Made by a program: the position numbers and the translations under genes
Part shown: positions 35,501 through 42,946 of the stretch, in pieces
Numbering within the stretch: the stretch's first letter is position 1
Layout: each line of letters starts with the position of its first letter
Assembly: GCA_963558075.1 (NCBI GenBank)
Contig: CAUWFN010000012.1
Span: forward strand, 1-64,000
Length of the DNA stretch: 64,000 bases
Source of the DNA: CALHKP01 sp963558075
GTDB lineage: Bacteria > Bacillota > Clostridia > Peptostreptococcales > Anaerovoracaceae
Direction: 5' to 3'
The notes under the pieces: generated by a model
Told to the model about the DNA's origin: nothing
Seen by the model: the letters and a program-made list of their open reading frames with translations, nothing else
Databases searched by the model: none

Positions 35501-36253
35501 TTTTGCACTCTCAACTGTAGGAGGTTCTCCCGGTCTCAGTTTTCTGTAGATTTCCTTAAGACCACTGTCTACATCTGTAGTAGTATCCTTTTCTAATGTT
35601 CTAAGCAGACGCTCATCTTCTCCGAAAATGGAAATAATTTCCTCGTCAGACCCGATTCCAAGCGCTCTAAGTAGAGTTGTAAGAGGCTGTTTTCTTGTTC
35701 TGTCAACTCTAACAGAGATGATTTCGTTTGAGTCTGTTTCATATTCCAGCCATGCGCCTCTATTTGGAATAATCTGTGTTGAGTAAAGCTGTTTGCCTGA
35801 CTTATCTGTTTCTACACCATAGTAAGGCCCAGGTGAACGAACAAGCTGAGTTACGATAACTCTTTCGGCACCGTTGTAAATGAAAGTACCCTGTTCTGTC
35901 ATAAGAGGGAAATCTCCCATGAACACTTCCTGTTCTTTCACTTCTCCAGTTTCCTTATTCAGAAGTCTAACCTTCACCTTTAATGGAGCGGCGTAAGTTA
36001 CATCTCTTTCCTTACATTCTTCCTGTCCATACTTTGGCGGATCACTCAGTGAGTAATCTATAAATTCAAGAATTAAGTTGTTAGCATAGTCTCTAATTGG
36101 GGAGATGTCTTCGAAAACTTCTCTAAGACCTTCTTTTATGAACCATTCATAAGAACTGGTCTGAATTTCAATAAGATTAGGCATTTCTGCAACCTCATTG
36201 ATTTTAGAGAAAGTCATACGTTCTTTTTGACCTACTTTTATAGGTTTTGGCAT
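32585..36253 (-). CDS. rpoB: DNA-directed RNA polymerase subunit beta
   Basis: A 1222-aa catalytic beta subunit. The rifampicin-binding region (SSQLSQFMDQNNPLSELTHKRRLSALGPGG split over clusters I and II) has the wild-type Asp, His and Ser, so the gene looks rifampicin sensitive. The start at 36253 follows AAGGAG by 8 nt; a GTG and an ATG just upstream are too close to that site. The C-terminus is acidic. It is transcribed from its own promoter after a terminator that closes rplL. Confidence 0.98.
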   Translation of the reverse strand: MPKPIKVGQKERMTFSKINEVAEMPNLIEIQTSSYEWFIKEGLREVFEDISPIRDYANNLILEFIDYSLSDPPKYGQEECKERDVTYAAPLKVKVRLLNKETGEVKEQEVFMGDFPLMTEQGTFIYNGAERVIVTQLVRSPGPYYGVETDKSGKQLYSTQIIPNRGAWLEYETDSNEIISVRVDRTRKQPLTTLLRALGIGSDEEIISIFGEDERLLRTLEKDTTTDVDSGLKEIYRKLRPGEPPTVESAKSLINSLFFDPKRYDLAKVGRYKYNKKLGLANRLVDVVAAEDVIDPNTGEIIVEEGQKISRATGKVIENAGVEYVMAYGKNDESKTTKIIGNQFVELSQYVDFDVQSLKLADQAFYPVLREILDSCESEEELKERLVESKNELSPKHIIMEDIIASVSYILNLNYGIGLIDDIDHLGNRRLRTVGELLQNQFRIGLARMERVVKERMTTTQDVELSTPQALINIRPVTAAVKEFFGSSQLSQFMDQNNPLSELTHKRRLSALGPGGLSRERAGFEVRDVHHSHYGRMCPIETPEGPNIGLIGSLTTYGIVDQYGFIETPYRIVDKERGVVTEDIRYITADEEELLIIAQANEPLDEEGRFVNAKVAARGVGGEIAMFPREVVDMMDVSPKQVVSVATAMIPFLENDDANRALMGSNMQRQAVPLLVTEAPYVGTGMEYKAARDSGVVLLAKNAGTVEFVDAKNIRIRRDDDNGVDEYSLLKFKRSNQGTCINQRPIVNHGEHIDKGEVIADGPSTDLGEIALGKNLRIGFMTWEGYNYEDAIILNERLLMDDVLTSLHIVEYESEARDTKLGPEEITRDIPNVGEDALKNLDEDGIIRVGAEVDATDILVGKVTPKGENDLSAEERLLRAIFGEKAREVRDTSLRVPHGETGIVVDVKVFKRENGDELPPGVNKLVRCYIATKRKINVGDKMAGRHGNKGVISRILPEEDMPFMEDGQPLQVMLNPLGVPSRMNVGQVLEVHLGLAAKTKGWHIATPVFDGATEKDIREMLVDCGYSETGKLRLRDGRTGEYFDNPVTVGYMYMLKLHHLVDDKIHARSTGPYSLVTQQPLGGKAQFGGQRFGEMEVWALEAYGAAYTLQEILTVKSDDIVGRVQTYEAIVKGENIPEPGIPESFKVLIKEMQSLALDVRVLTEDNKELQLREMSDADDNTGIDSMLNIDNHIGSEEELFAEGFSEEIADDDSDSAFDDEEL

Positions 36254-36303
36254 TTTCATCACTCCTTATATCTTAACAGTTTACATTCGTGTAGCAGTCT
36301 ACT

Positions 36304-36332
36304 ATTTTAGCATACTTCATTCAATATTTCAA
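36304..36332 (-). promoter_or_regulatory. rpoBC promoter
   Basis: TTGAAA and TAAAAT with a 17-bp spacer, about 50 bp before the rpoB start and just after the rplL terminator. It makes rpoBC a separate unit from the ribosomal protein genes upstream. Confidence 0.85.
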
Positions 36333-36362
36333 GTATTATTGAGACTAATTTTAAAAAACTTT

Positions 36363-36402
36363 AAAAAAAGGCCGATACCAAAGTATGCCTCTGATATCAG
36401 CC
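36363..36402 (-). terminator. Terminator between rplL and rpoB
   Basis: GGCTGATA pairs with TATCGGCC (8 bp, one wobble) and is followed by seven T on the minus strand. It starts 24 nt after the rplL stop. Confidence 0.9.
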
Positions 36403-36426
36403 TCAAAATTCTTATTTAGGTTAAGC

Positions 36427-36789
36427 TTATTTGAATTCAACCTTTGCGCCAACTTCTTCAAGAGCAGCTTTGATTGAATCAGCTTCAGCTTTTTCAACAC
36501 CTTCCTTAAGGTTAGCTGGAGCTCCGTCTACAAGAGCCTTAGCTTCCTTTAGACCAAGACCTGTAACTTCTCTTACAGCCTTGATAACCTTAATCTTTTC
36601 TGCACCTACTTCAGCAAGAACAACTGTGAATTCAGTCTGTTCTTCTTCAGCAGCACCTGCAGCAGCGCCTGCAACTGCAACTGGAGCAGCAGCTGATACG
36701 CCAAATTCTTCTTCACATGCTTTAACTAAGTCATTTAGTTCTAAAACTGTCATCGCTTTGATAGCTTCAATGATCTGTTCAATGTTCAT
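36427..36789 (-). CDS. rplL: 50S ribosomal protein L7/L12
   Basis: A 120-aa acidic stalk protein that recruits translation GTPases. The N-terminal dimerisation domain, Ala/Gly-rich hinge (about 35-50) and C-terminal domain with EVGAEKIKVIKAVREVTGLGLKEAK (in two halves) are typical. It follows rplJ by 64 bp and is closed by a strong terminator. Confidence 0.98.
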   Translation of the reverse strand: MNIEQIIEAIKAMTVLELNDLVKACEEEFGVSAAAPVAVAGAAAGAAEEEQTEFTVVLAEVGAEKIKVIKAVREVTGLGLKEAKALVDGAPANLKEGVEKAEADSIKAALEEVGAKVEFK

Positions 36790-36853
36790 TTTTTAATCTC
36801 CTTTTCAAAATTATATTTCTTTGGTTAAATTTCTTATTTAAGCAGAGCGCTGA

Positions 36854-37348
36854 TTATTCAGCTTTTGCATCTGCGATAGCCTGGAATGTTCTAACAAGCT
36901 TTGATACTGGTGACTGGATGCTTCCCATGAACTTAGCAATAAGTTCGTCTCTTGATGGGATTTCAGCAATCTGTTCGATACCAGCCTTGTCATAGTAAGT
37001 GCCTTCAACAACACCTGCTTTTAGTTCCATTTTTTTGAAGTCCTTGATAATTCCGTTAAGAACTCTTGCTGGAGCTGTAGCGTCTTCTGTGCTGATTGCG
37101 ATAGCGCTTGGTCCTTCAAGAACTTCTGCTAGAGGAGCATATTCAGTTCCTTCGATAGCTCTCTTTACTAGAGTGTTTTTATATACTGTGTAGTCAACAT
37201 TGGCTTCACGAAGTCTTTTTCTCATTTCATCAGCCTGAGCTACATTGATTCCCATGTAGTCGATAACAACTGCTGACTGAGCATTTTCTAGCTTGCCTTT
37301 GATTTCGTCAATGATGACCTGTTTCTGCTGTTTTGCTTCTACTGACAT
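36854..37348 (-). CDS. rplJ: 50S ribosomal protein L10
   Basis: A 164-aa stalk-base protein that binds 23S rRNA and anchors the L7/L12 dimers through its C-terminal helix. The family patterns VVIDYMGINVAQADEMRKRLRE and GPSAIAISTEDATAPARVL are visible. Upstream lies a long leader with a terminator-like hairpin, consistent with L10 autoregulation. Confidence 0.97.
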   Translation of the reverse strand: MSVEAKQQKQVIIDEIKGKLENAQSAVVIDYMGINVAQADEMRKRLREANVDYTVYKNTLVKRAIEGTEYAPLAEVLEGPSAIAISTEDATAPARVLNGIIKDFKKMELKAGVVEGTYYDKAGIEQIAEIPSRDELIAKFMGSIQSPVSKLVRTFQAIADAKAE

Positions 37349-37528
37349 TATCTCTTAGTCTCCTTTCTGTAACCGCCTGTTTGCGATTAACGAATATGGT
37401 ACTCAACAAAACAACCCCATCTCGCAGACGGGGTCAATATCTATGTATTGTACCTCGGCGGGAAATTAAGCTGCTGTTTGTTGTCGCAACGCCCGCTGTC
37501 TACGGTTAAATCTCAAATTCAGTTTTGA
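37349..37528 (-). promoter_or_regulatory. rplJ leader (L10 leader-like) with attenuator hairpin
   Basis: The 180-nt rplA-rplJ gap is the usual place of the L10 leader, the RNA to which L10(L12)4 binds. It contains an 8-bp stem with one wobble and a 3-nt loop (37415-37422 with 37426-37433) followed on the minus strand by TTGTTTTGTTG, which is terminator-like. I could not confirm the kink-turn of the L10 leader by eye. Confidence 0.6.
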
Positions 37529-38224
37529 TTAACCAATCAGTGCTGGATTGATTTTTACTCCAGGACCCATTGTAGTTGCTACAGTAACGCTTCTTAGGTA
37601 CTGACCTTTTGCAGTAGCTGGTTTAGCCTTAATGATAGCTTCCATAAGTGCCTTGAAGTTCTGTTCTAGCTTTTCTGCTCCGAATGAAGCTTTACCGATT
37701 GAAGTGTGAATAATGTTCTGTCTGTCTAGACGATATTCAACTTTACCAGCTTTGATTTCAGCTAGAGCTTTTTCTACGTCCATTGTAACTGTACCTGACT
37801 TAGGGTTTGGCATTAAGCCCTTAGGTCCAAGAACTCTACCAAGTCTACCTACAACACCCATCATGTCTGGTGTAGCAACAACTACGTCGAAGTCGAACCA
37901 GTTTTCGCTCTGGATTTTCTGAGACATTTCTTCAGCTCCTACGTAATCAGCTCCTGCTCTTTCTGCTTCTTCAGCCTTAGGGCCCTTAGCAAATACAAGA
38001 ACCTTTACGCTCTTACCAGTTCCGTTAGGAAGAACGATAGCTCCTCTAACCTGCTGGTCTGCATGTCTTCCGTCTACACCCAGTTTAACGTGGATTTCAA
38101 CAGTTTCATCAAATTTTGCTCTTGAAGTTTCTACAACTTTTTCCATTGCTTCTGAAACTTCGTGCAGCTTTGTCTTGTCAACTTTTGCTGCTGCGTCTAA
38201 ATAACCTTTGCCTCTCTTTGGCAT
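37529..38224 (-). CDS. rplA: 50S ribosomal protein L1
   Basis: A 231-aa L1 protein that forms the mobile stalk at the E site. Patterns such as RGAIVLPNGTGKSVKVLVFA, DVVVATPDMMGVVGRLGRVLGPKGLMPNPK (in two parts) are diagnostic. The ATG has AGGAGG. It is 87 bp after rplK. Confidence 0.98.
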   Translation of the reverse strand: MPKRGKGYLDAAAKVDKTKLHEVSEAMEKVVETSRAKFDETVEIHVKLGVDGRHADQQVRGAIVLPNGTGKSVKVLVFAKGPKAEEAERAGADYVGAEEMSQKIQSENWFDFDVVVATPDMMGVVGRLGRVLGPKGLMPNPKSGTVTMDVEKALAEIKAGKVEYRLDRQNIIHTSIGKASFGAEKLEQNFKALMEAIIKAKPATAKGQYLRSVTVATTMGPGVKINPALIG

Positions 38225-38311
38225 TTTTTTACCTCCTTCTGGTATTAGCGGCCTTGCAATTAAGCATAAAACTGCATTTTCCTGCGCAGCTTTCTAGCCT
38301 CCCAGTCTCAA

Positions 38312-38737
38312 TTAACCTTCAATAACGATACCCATGCTCTTAGCTGTTCCAACAATCATATCTGTTGCTGCTTCTAAGCTAGCTGCATTAAGGTCTTTCA
38401 TTTTTAGCTGTGCAATTTCTTCAGCCTGTGCTCTTGATAGAGTAGCAACCTTTTTCTTGTTAGGTTCACCTGAAGCTGCATCAAGTCCTGCTGCCTTCTT
38501 TAGAAGAACTGCTGCTGGTGGTGTCTTTGTGATGAATGTGAATGATCTGTCAGCGTATACTGTGATAACAACTGGAATAACCATTCCTGGCTGATCCTGT
38601 GTTCTAGCATTGAACTGCTTACAGAAATCCATAATGTTTACACCCTTCTGACCTAATGCTGGACCAACTGGTGGTGCTGGAGTTGCATTTCCTGCTGCAA
38701 TCTGAAGTTTAATATAACCTTCAATTTTCTTTGCCAT
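38312..38737 (-). CDS. rplK: 50S ribosomal protein L11
   Basis: A 141-aa L11 that binds the GTPase-associated region of 23S rRNA. The N-terminal PPVGPALGQKGVNIMDFCK motif with its prolines and the C-terminal RNA-binding domain (KKVATLSRAQAEEIAQ) are present. It follows nusG by 28 bp. Confidence 0.98.
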   Translation of the reverse strand: MAKKIEGYIKLQIAAGNATPAPPVGPALGQKGVNIMDFCKQFNARTQDQPGMVIPVVITVYADRSFTFITKTPPAAVLLKKAAGLDAASGEPNKKKVATLSRAQAEEIAQLKMKDLNAASLEAATDMIVGTAKSMGIVIEG

Positions 38738-38765
38738 TTTGCGTATCTCCTTTCTCTGTAGTTTG

Positions 38766-39341
38766 CTACAGTTTATTTACCTGGCCGAACTCAAGTTCAA
38801 CCGGTGTATCTCTACCGAACATTGAAACTCGTACTGTCAGAACCTGTTTCTCAGGGCTAATTTCGAGTACCTCACCCATGAAGTTCTCAAAAGGACCACT
38901 AATTACACGAACTGTATCGCCGACTTCAACATCCAGATCGATATAAATTTTTTCTATGCCCATTCTATTAACCTCTTCATCTGTAAGAGGAATTGGGTCG
39001 GAGCCATGACCTACAAATCCTGTAACTCCTTGTGTGTTTCTAACCAGGTACCAGGATTCATTGGTAACAATCATTTTAATTATTACATAACCGGGAAACA
39101 TCTTCCTGGTTTTGATTTTTCTTTGGCCGTCTTTTATTTCGACTCTATCTTCAGTCGGTACTACGATGTCCAAAATCAAATCCTGCATACCACGATTTTC
39201 AACCATCTTTTCGATATTCACTTTTACTTTGTTTTCGTGACCCGAATAAGTATGTACTACATACCATTTGGCCTGTCCGTCGCCTCTCACACCGTCACCT
39301 TCTAGTGGTGAAGCGTTATTGTTTGTTTCAAATTCAGACAT
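38766..39341 (-). CDS. nusG: Transcription termination/antitermination factor NusG
   Basis: A 191-aa NusG with the NGN domain beginning KWYVVHTYSGHENKVK near residue 25 and a C-terminal KOW domain (GDTVRVISGPFENFMGEV). It binds RNA polymerase and modulates pausing and elongation. An in-frame GTG lies 9 bp upstream, but it is part of the AAGGTG ribosome binding site, so the ATG at 39341 is used. It follows secE by 25 bp. Confidence 0.97.
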   Translation of the reverse strand: MSEFETNNNASPLEGDGVRGDGQAKWYVVHTYSGHENKVKVNIEKMVENRGMQDLILDIVVPTEDRVEIKDGQRKIKTRKMFPGYVIIKMIVTNESWYLVRNTQGVTGFVGHGSDPIPLTDEEVNRMGIEKIYIDLDVEVGDTVRVISGPFENFMGEVLEISPEKQVLTVRVSMFGRDTPVELEFGQVNKL

Positions 39342-39366
39342 AATGTGCACCTTCTATAAATAAAAT

Positions 39367-39615
39367 CTAGTTTAGTTTAATATCAAGAATACCTTTTAGT
39401 GCAGCCAGAACTCCAGTATCGATGATCCAGAATCCTAATGCAAATACTGCACATGTTGCCAGTACTACAGCTGTATATGTTCCAAGCTCTTTCTTTGTTG
39501 GCCATATAACTTTGCTGACTTCCTGCTTAACGCCCCTGAAGTATTCTTTAGGGCCTCCTGTCTTCTTGTTTGCCTGAGCAGCAACGGCTTTTTTCACCTG
39601 ATTTTTGTTAGACAT
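39367..39615 (-). CDS. secE: Preprotein translocase subunit SecE
   Basis: An 82-aa single-span membrane protein. The conserved amphipathic segment EYFRGVKQEVSKVIWPTKKEL precedes one C-terminal TM helix (about 50-72). It clamps SecY in the Sec channel. The short single-TM form is normal for Gram-positives. The gene lies 11 bp after rpmG, in the universal rpmG-secE-nusG order. Confidence 0.96.
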   Translation of the reverse strand: MSNKNQVKKAVAAQANKKTGGPKEYFRGVKQEVSKVIWPTKKELGTYTAVVLATCAVFALGFWIIDTGVLAALKGILDIKLN

Positions 39616-39626
39616 ATTGCCATCTC

Positions 39627-39776
39627 CTATTTAGTCTCTTTGTGAAGAGTTTCCTTTTTGCAGAATTTGCAATACTTTCTTAATTCAATACGATCAGGAT
39701 CGTTCTTCTTGTTTTTCATTGTGTTGTAGTTTCTCTGCTTACATTCTGTGCAAGCTAATGTTACTTTAACTCTCAT
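39627..39776 (-). CDS. rpmG: 50S ribosomal protein L33, zinc-binding form
   Basis: A 49-aa protein starting MRVKVTLACTECKQRNY. Four cysteines in two CxxC pairs (Cys9/Cys12 and Cys36/Cys39) mark the zinc-containing C+ form. The ATG is preceded by GGAGG. It is the first gene of the rpmG-secE-nusG-rplK-rplA unit and has its own promoter. Confidence 0.95.
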   Translation of the reverse strand: MRVKVTLACTECKQRNYNTMKNKKNDPDRIELRKYCKFCKKETLHKETK

Positions 39777-39804
39777 CTTGATTGTCCTCCGTAAACTCAA
39801 AATT

Positions 39805-39829
39805 CAGAGCCTATGATATGCAGGCTCTG
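39805..39829 (-). promoter_or_regulatory. Leader hairpin before rpmG
   Basis: A 7-bp stem (CAGAGCC with GGCTCTG) with an 11-nt loop, between the rpmG promoter and its ribosome binding site. The tail on the minus strand is AATTTTGAG, so termination would be weak at best. Confidence 0.45.
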
Positions 39830-39856
39830 TAGTTATAATCATAAAGTTGCCTATTA

Positions 39857-39885
39857 AGTGTACATCATAAGCCTGTCAATGTCAA
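39857..39885 (-). promoter_or_regulatory. rpmG-secE-nusG operon promoter(s)
   Basis: Two overlapping TTGACA boxes, 6 bp apart, each have a -10 at 17 bp: TACACT for the outer and TAATAG for the inner. The element starts just after the LCP gene and would drive the ribosomal and transcription genes downstream. Confidence 0.8.
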
Positions 39886-39893
39886 TATTTTTT

Positions 39894-41366
39894 TTAGCGT
39901 TCTTCCATAACTTTTGTTATTTTTTCTTTTGCCTTCGAAATACTGTCCTCATCTTGCATTACAACAGACGCATATCCGCCGTTAAGAGCATAGCATGGCA
40001 TGTACTCGTCAGAGATATTTCCTGTTATACTCTGAGTCTTCACGCTCCAGCCCTTCATGTCTCTCATCTGCATTTTTACCAGCGATTTGATTTCCTTAGG
40101 AGAGAAGTTCATCTCTAGGTAATCCTCAACAGAATTCAGTATTGAAGTATATTTTGTAAGAAGCGTTGAGCTTGTTGTAACCTTCTTCAGCGCACCCTTT
40201 AACACGGCCTGCTGATTTTTATTTCTCTGGAAGTCTCCATCAGGGAAAGAATAACGCTCTCTTGCAAAAGCAAGTGCTGCCTCACCGTCAAGATAATTTT
40301 CTCCTTCAACAAAATCCATTGAAACGTCCATGCCGTGAGTAGTAAAGCTATAATCCGAATTAACAGTAATTCCATCTATAGCATCTATCAAAGCCTTGAC
40401 TGTAGCATAGTTTACCTTAACATAATAGTTCATATCTATGCCCATCATGTTTTCCACAGTTTCGACTGTAGTTCCTGCTCCATAAAGACCAGTATGAGTT
40501 AACTTGTCAGACTGACCATCCGATCCACTTACCTCGACATAATAGTCTCTAGGTATTGATGTCAGAAGCACTGTCTTTGTCTTTGGATTAACAGTTGCAA
40601 TCATATTAACATCTGATCTTGATGTAGTACTTATATCGCCATCCGTATCAAGTCCTGTTATATAGACATTAAATGATTTCTTTGTTACGTTTACACGCTT
40701 TGATATATCCTTGGCCGAACATTTCACTTTGATTTTTTTCAGGATTTTTGTGAAATCGCCAAAAGATTCGTGGCTGTCGCATACAGCAATGTGGTTTGCC
40801 GAGTTCATCAAAAGTATGTCCTTTTCCCCCGTAAGAAGATCTTCTATAAGTCCCTCGAGGTCAGATTTTTTCTTAACTTCAGCATCTGTATCGTCCTTTA
40901 CTATGTCAATCGCCTGCTCAAGCCCCTCGCCACTGTCATAAGCATAGACCGTCTCGCCTTTTATATCTTTGTACTTTTCGTAGGAGCCATCATCCCTGAC
41001 AACCACATAATACTCTTCTATACTCGATGCGATTTCTGTAATTTTAGAGAAAAAATCCAGCGTTCCCGCAAAATAAAATATTCCAACTCCGTAAACAAAG
41101 CTCATAATCACCGAAAGCACAAGGCATATTATTTTGCGGCTTCGCTTAAACCTCCATGAATATAGGGCTGGAAAAATCATCAGCGTTAGAAGCGCAATAA
41201 CCCCGCCTATAATCAGAAGAAGCTTCGCAATTAGAAGCCCAGATGACACCATCATCACAGTAAAAGCAATTGTGATAAGCAAAAACACAATTGACCATCT
41301 GTGTGTTGCCTTGTTAAATTTATTGTTTTTCAGCTCTTGAACTTTTTTTCGTCTGTCTGATCTCAT
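39894..41366 (-). CDS. LCP (LytR-CpsA-Psr) family protein
   Basis: A 490-aa membrane enzyme that attaches undecaprenyl-linked glycopolymers to peptidoglycan. Three hydrophobic segments lie within about residues 20-110, followed by an extracytoplasmic part. The LCP core from about residue 225 has the diagnostic LLTSIPRDYYVEV and KLTHTGLYGAGTTVETVENMM patterns and a basic AFARERYSFPDGDFQRNKNQQ motif. An in-frame TTG lies 27 bp upstream, but the ATG at 41366 has TGGAG at 10 nt. It stands alone between tuf2 and rpmG with its own promoter. Confidence 0.93.
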   Translation of the reverse strand: MRSDRRKKVQELKNNKFNKATHRWSIVFLLITIAFTVMMVSSGLLIAKLLLIIGGVIALLTLMIFPALYSWRFKRSRKIICLVLSVIMSFVYGVGIFYFAGTLDFFSKITEIASSIEEYYVVVRDDGSYEKYKDIKGETVYAYDSGEGLEQAIDIVKDDTDAEVKKKSDLEGLIEDLLTGEKDILLMNSANHIAVCDSHESFGDFTKILKKIKVKCSAKDISKRVNVTKKSFNVYITGLDTDGDISTTSRSDVNMIATVNPKTKTVLLTSIPRDYYVEVSGSDGQSDKLTHTGLYGAGTTVETVENMMGIDMNYYVKVNYATVKALIDAIDGITVNSDYSFTTHGMDVSMDFVEGENYLDGEAALAFARERYSFPDGDFQRNKNQQAVLKGALKKVTTSSTLLTKYTSILNSVEDYLEMNFSPKEIKSLVKMQMRDMKGWSVKTQSITGNISDEYMPCYALNGGYASVVMQDEDSISKAKEKITKVMEER

Positions 41367-41413
41367 ATATCTATAACTCCATCCATAACTCAATCAAAAA
41401 TACATACTCAATT

Positions 41414-41442
41414 AGTTTAACCCTTTTTGAGTCGTTTGTCGA
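41414..41442 (-). promoter_or_regulatory. Promoter of the LCP gene
   Basis: TCGACA and TAAACT with a 17-bp spacer, between the tuf2 terminator and the LCP start. Confidence 0.65.
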
Positions 41443-41466
41443 GTGTATATTCCGTGATGGACCGTT

Positions 41467-41497
41467 AAAAAAGACCGGTGCATAAAGCACCGGCCTT
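41467..41497 (-). terminator. Terminator of tuf copy 2
   Basis: The same 7+3-bp stem, 5-nt loop and T-run as after tuf copy 1. Confidence 0.92.
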
Positions 41498-41523
41498 CGT
41501 GTTTCATCTATTACTATCTGTAA

Positions 41524-42717
41524 TTATTCGATGATTTCTGTTACTACACCTGAACCTACTGTTCTTCCGCCTTCTCTGATAGCGAATCTTAGTCCTTCTT
41601 CGATAGCGATTTCTGTGATCAGTTCGATTTCCATTACAATGTTATCTCCAGGCATGCACATTTCTGTTCCTTCTGGAAGCTTTAGATCTCCAGTTACGTC
41701 AGTTGTTCTGAAGTAGAACTGTGGTCTGTATCCGTTAAAGAATGGTGTATGTCTTCCGCCTTCTTCCTTCTTTAGTACGTATACCTGTCCCTTGAACTTT
41801 GTATGTGGGTGGATTGTTCCTGGTTTTGCAAGAACCTGTCCTCTTTCGATTTCGTTTCTCTGTACACCTCTTAGAAGAGCACCTACGTTATCTCCTGTCT
41901 GTGCTTCATCTAACAGTTTTCTGAACATTTCTAGTCCTGTTACTACTACTGTTCTCTTTTCATCTGTTAATCCGATGATTTCTACTTCTTCTCCTACCTT
42001 TAGGATACCTCTTTCAACTCTTCCTGTTGCTACTGTACCTCTTCCTGTGATTGAGAATACGTCTTCTACTGGCATTAGGAATGGTTTGTCGTTATCTCTT
42101 TCTGGTTCTGGAATGTATGCGTCGATTTCTTCGAACAGTTCAACAATCTTGTCTCCCCATGGACCTGCTGGATCTTCTAGAGCCTTTAGTGCTGATCCCT
42201 TTACGATTGGTGTGTCATCTCCTGGGAATTCATATTCTGTTAGAAGTTCTCTTACTTCCATTTCTACTAATTCTAGTAGTTCTTCGTCGTCTACCATGTC
42301 ACATTTGTTTAGGAATACGATGATGTATGGTACGCCTACCTGTCTTGATAGCAGGATGTGTTCTCTTGTCTGTGGCATTGGTCCATCTGTTGCAGCTACT
42401 ACTAGGATTGCTCCGTCCATCTGTGCTGCTCCTGTAATCATGTTCTTTACATAGTCAGCGTGGCCTGGGCAGTCTACGTGTGCGTAGTGTCTGTTTGGAG
42501 TTTCGTATTCAACGTGTGATGTTGAAATTGTGATTCCTCTTTCTTTTTCTTCTGGTGCCTTGTCGATCTTGTCGAATTCAACCTTTTCACCTAGTCCATA
42601 TCTCTGGTGAAGTGTTGTTGTGATTGCTGCTGTAAGAGTTGTCTTACCGTGGTCTACGTGACCGATTGTTCCGATGTTAATATGAGGTTTTGTTCTCTCA
42701 AATTTCTGTTTTGCCAT
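41524..42717 (-). CDS. tuf: Elongation factor Tu, copy 2
   Basis: A 397-aa EF-Tu identical to copy 1, with complete GTPase motifs (GHVDHGKTT, DCPGH, NKCD). Unlike copy 1, it is transcribed after a tRNA-Thr gene from a promoter outside the str unit, so the two copies are regulated differently while encoding the same protein. The ribosome binding site differs slightly from that of copy 1. Confidence 0.98.
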   Translation of the reverse strand: MAKQKFERTKPHINIGTIGHVDHGKTTLTAAITTTLHQRYGLGEKVEFDKIDKAPEEKERGITISTSHVEYETPNRHYAHVDCPGHADYVKNMITGAAQMDGAILVVAATDGPMPQTREHILLSRQVGVPYIIVFLNKCDMVDDEELLELVEMEVRELLTEYEFPGDDTPIVKGSALKALEDPAGPWGDKIVELFEEIDAYIPEPERDNDKPFLMPVEDVFSITGRGTVATGRVERGILKVGEEVEIIGLTDEKRTVVVTGLEMFRKLLDEAQTGDNVGALLRGVQRNEIERGQVLAKPGTIHPHTKFKGQVYVLKKEEGGRHTPFFNGYRPQFYFRTTDVTGDLKLPEGTEMCMPGDNIVMEIELITEIAIEEGLRFAIREGGRTVGSGVVTEIIE

Positions 42718-42751
42718 CTTAATAATCTCCTTTAATAATTACAAATAGTTT

Positions 42752-42828
42752 TGGAGCTGTTGAGCAGGATTGAACTGCCGAACCTCTTCCTTACCAAGGA
42801 AGTGCTCTACCGACTGAGCTACAACAGC
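42752..42828 (-). tRNA. tRNA-Thr (GGT anticodon)
   Basis: A complete cloverleaf on the minus strand: acceptor GCTGTTG/CAACAGC, D-arm GCTC...GAGC, anticodon stem CTTCC/GGAAG with loop TTGGTAA (anticodon GGT, reading ACC and ACT threonine codons), T-arm with GTTCAATCC, and an encoded CCA end. It lies 35 bp upstream of tuf2 and shares its promoter, so it is probably cut from a tRNA-tuf transcript. Confidence 0.97.
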
Positions 42829-42848
42829 CTGTTTACAATAACATTTTA

Positions 42849-42877
42849 ATCGTACTATTTTTTTGCAGAATTGTCAA
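42849..42877 (-). promoter_or_regulatory. tRNA-Thr/tuf2 promoter
   Basis: Consensus TTGACA and TACGAT with a 17-bp spacer, ending about 20 bp before the tRNA. Confidence 0.82.
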
Positions 42878-42897
42878 TCTTTCTTGCTACTATTAAT

Positions 42898-42931
42898 TGT
42901 AAAAAATGCGTTAAACACCTTATTTTTACGC
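42898..42931 (-). terminator. Probable sigH terminator
   Basis: GCGT pairs with ACGC, extended by AAA/TTT across one bulge, followed by ATTTTTT on the minus strand. The stem is short, so efficiency is uncertain. It lies 16 nt after the sigH stop. Confidence 0.5.
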
Positions 42932-42946
42932 CTTTTTGCCCACACC

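Larger units (their letters stand above)
41467..42724 (-). repeat. Repeat copy 2: tuf gene plus terminator
   Basis: Partner of the segment at 24074-25331: same orientation and apparently identical along its whole length. Flanking sequence diverges at once on both sides. Confidence 0.93.
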
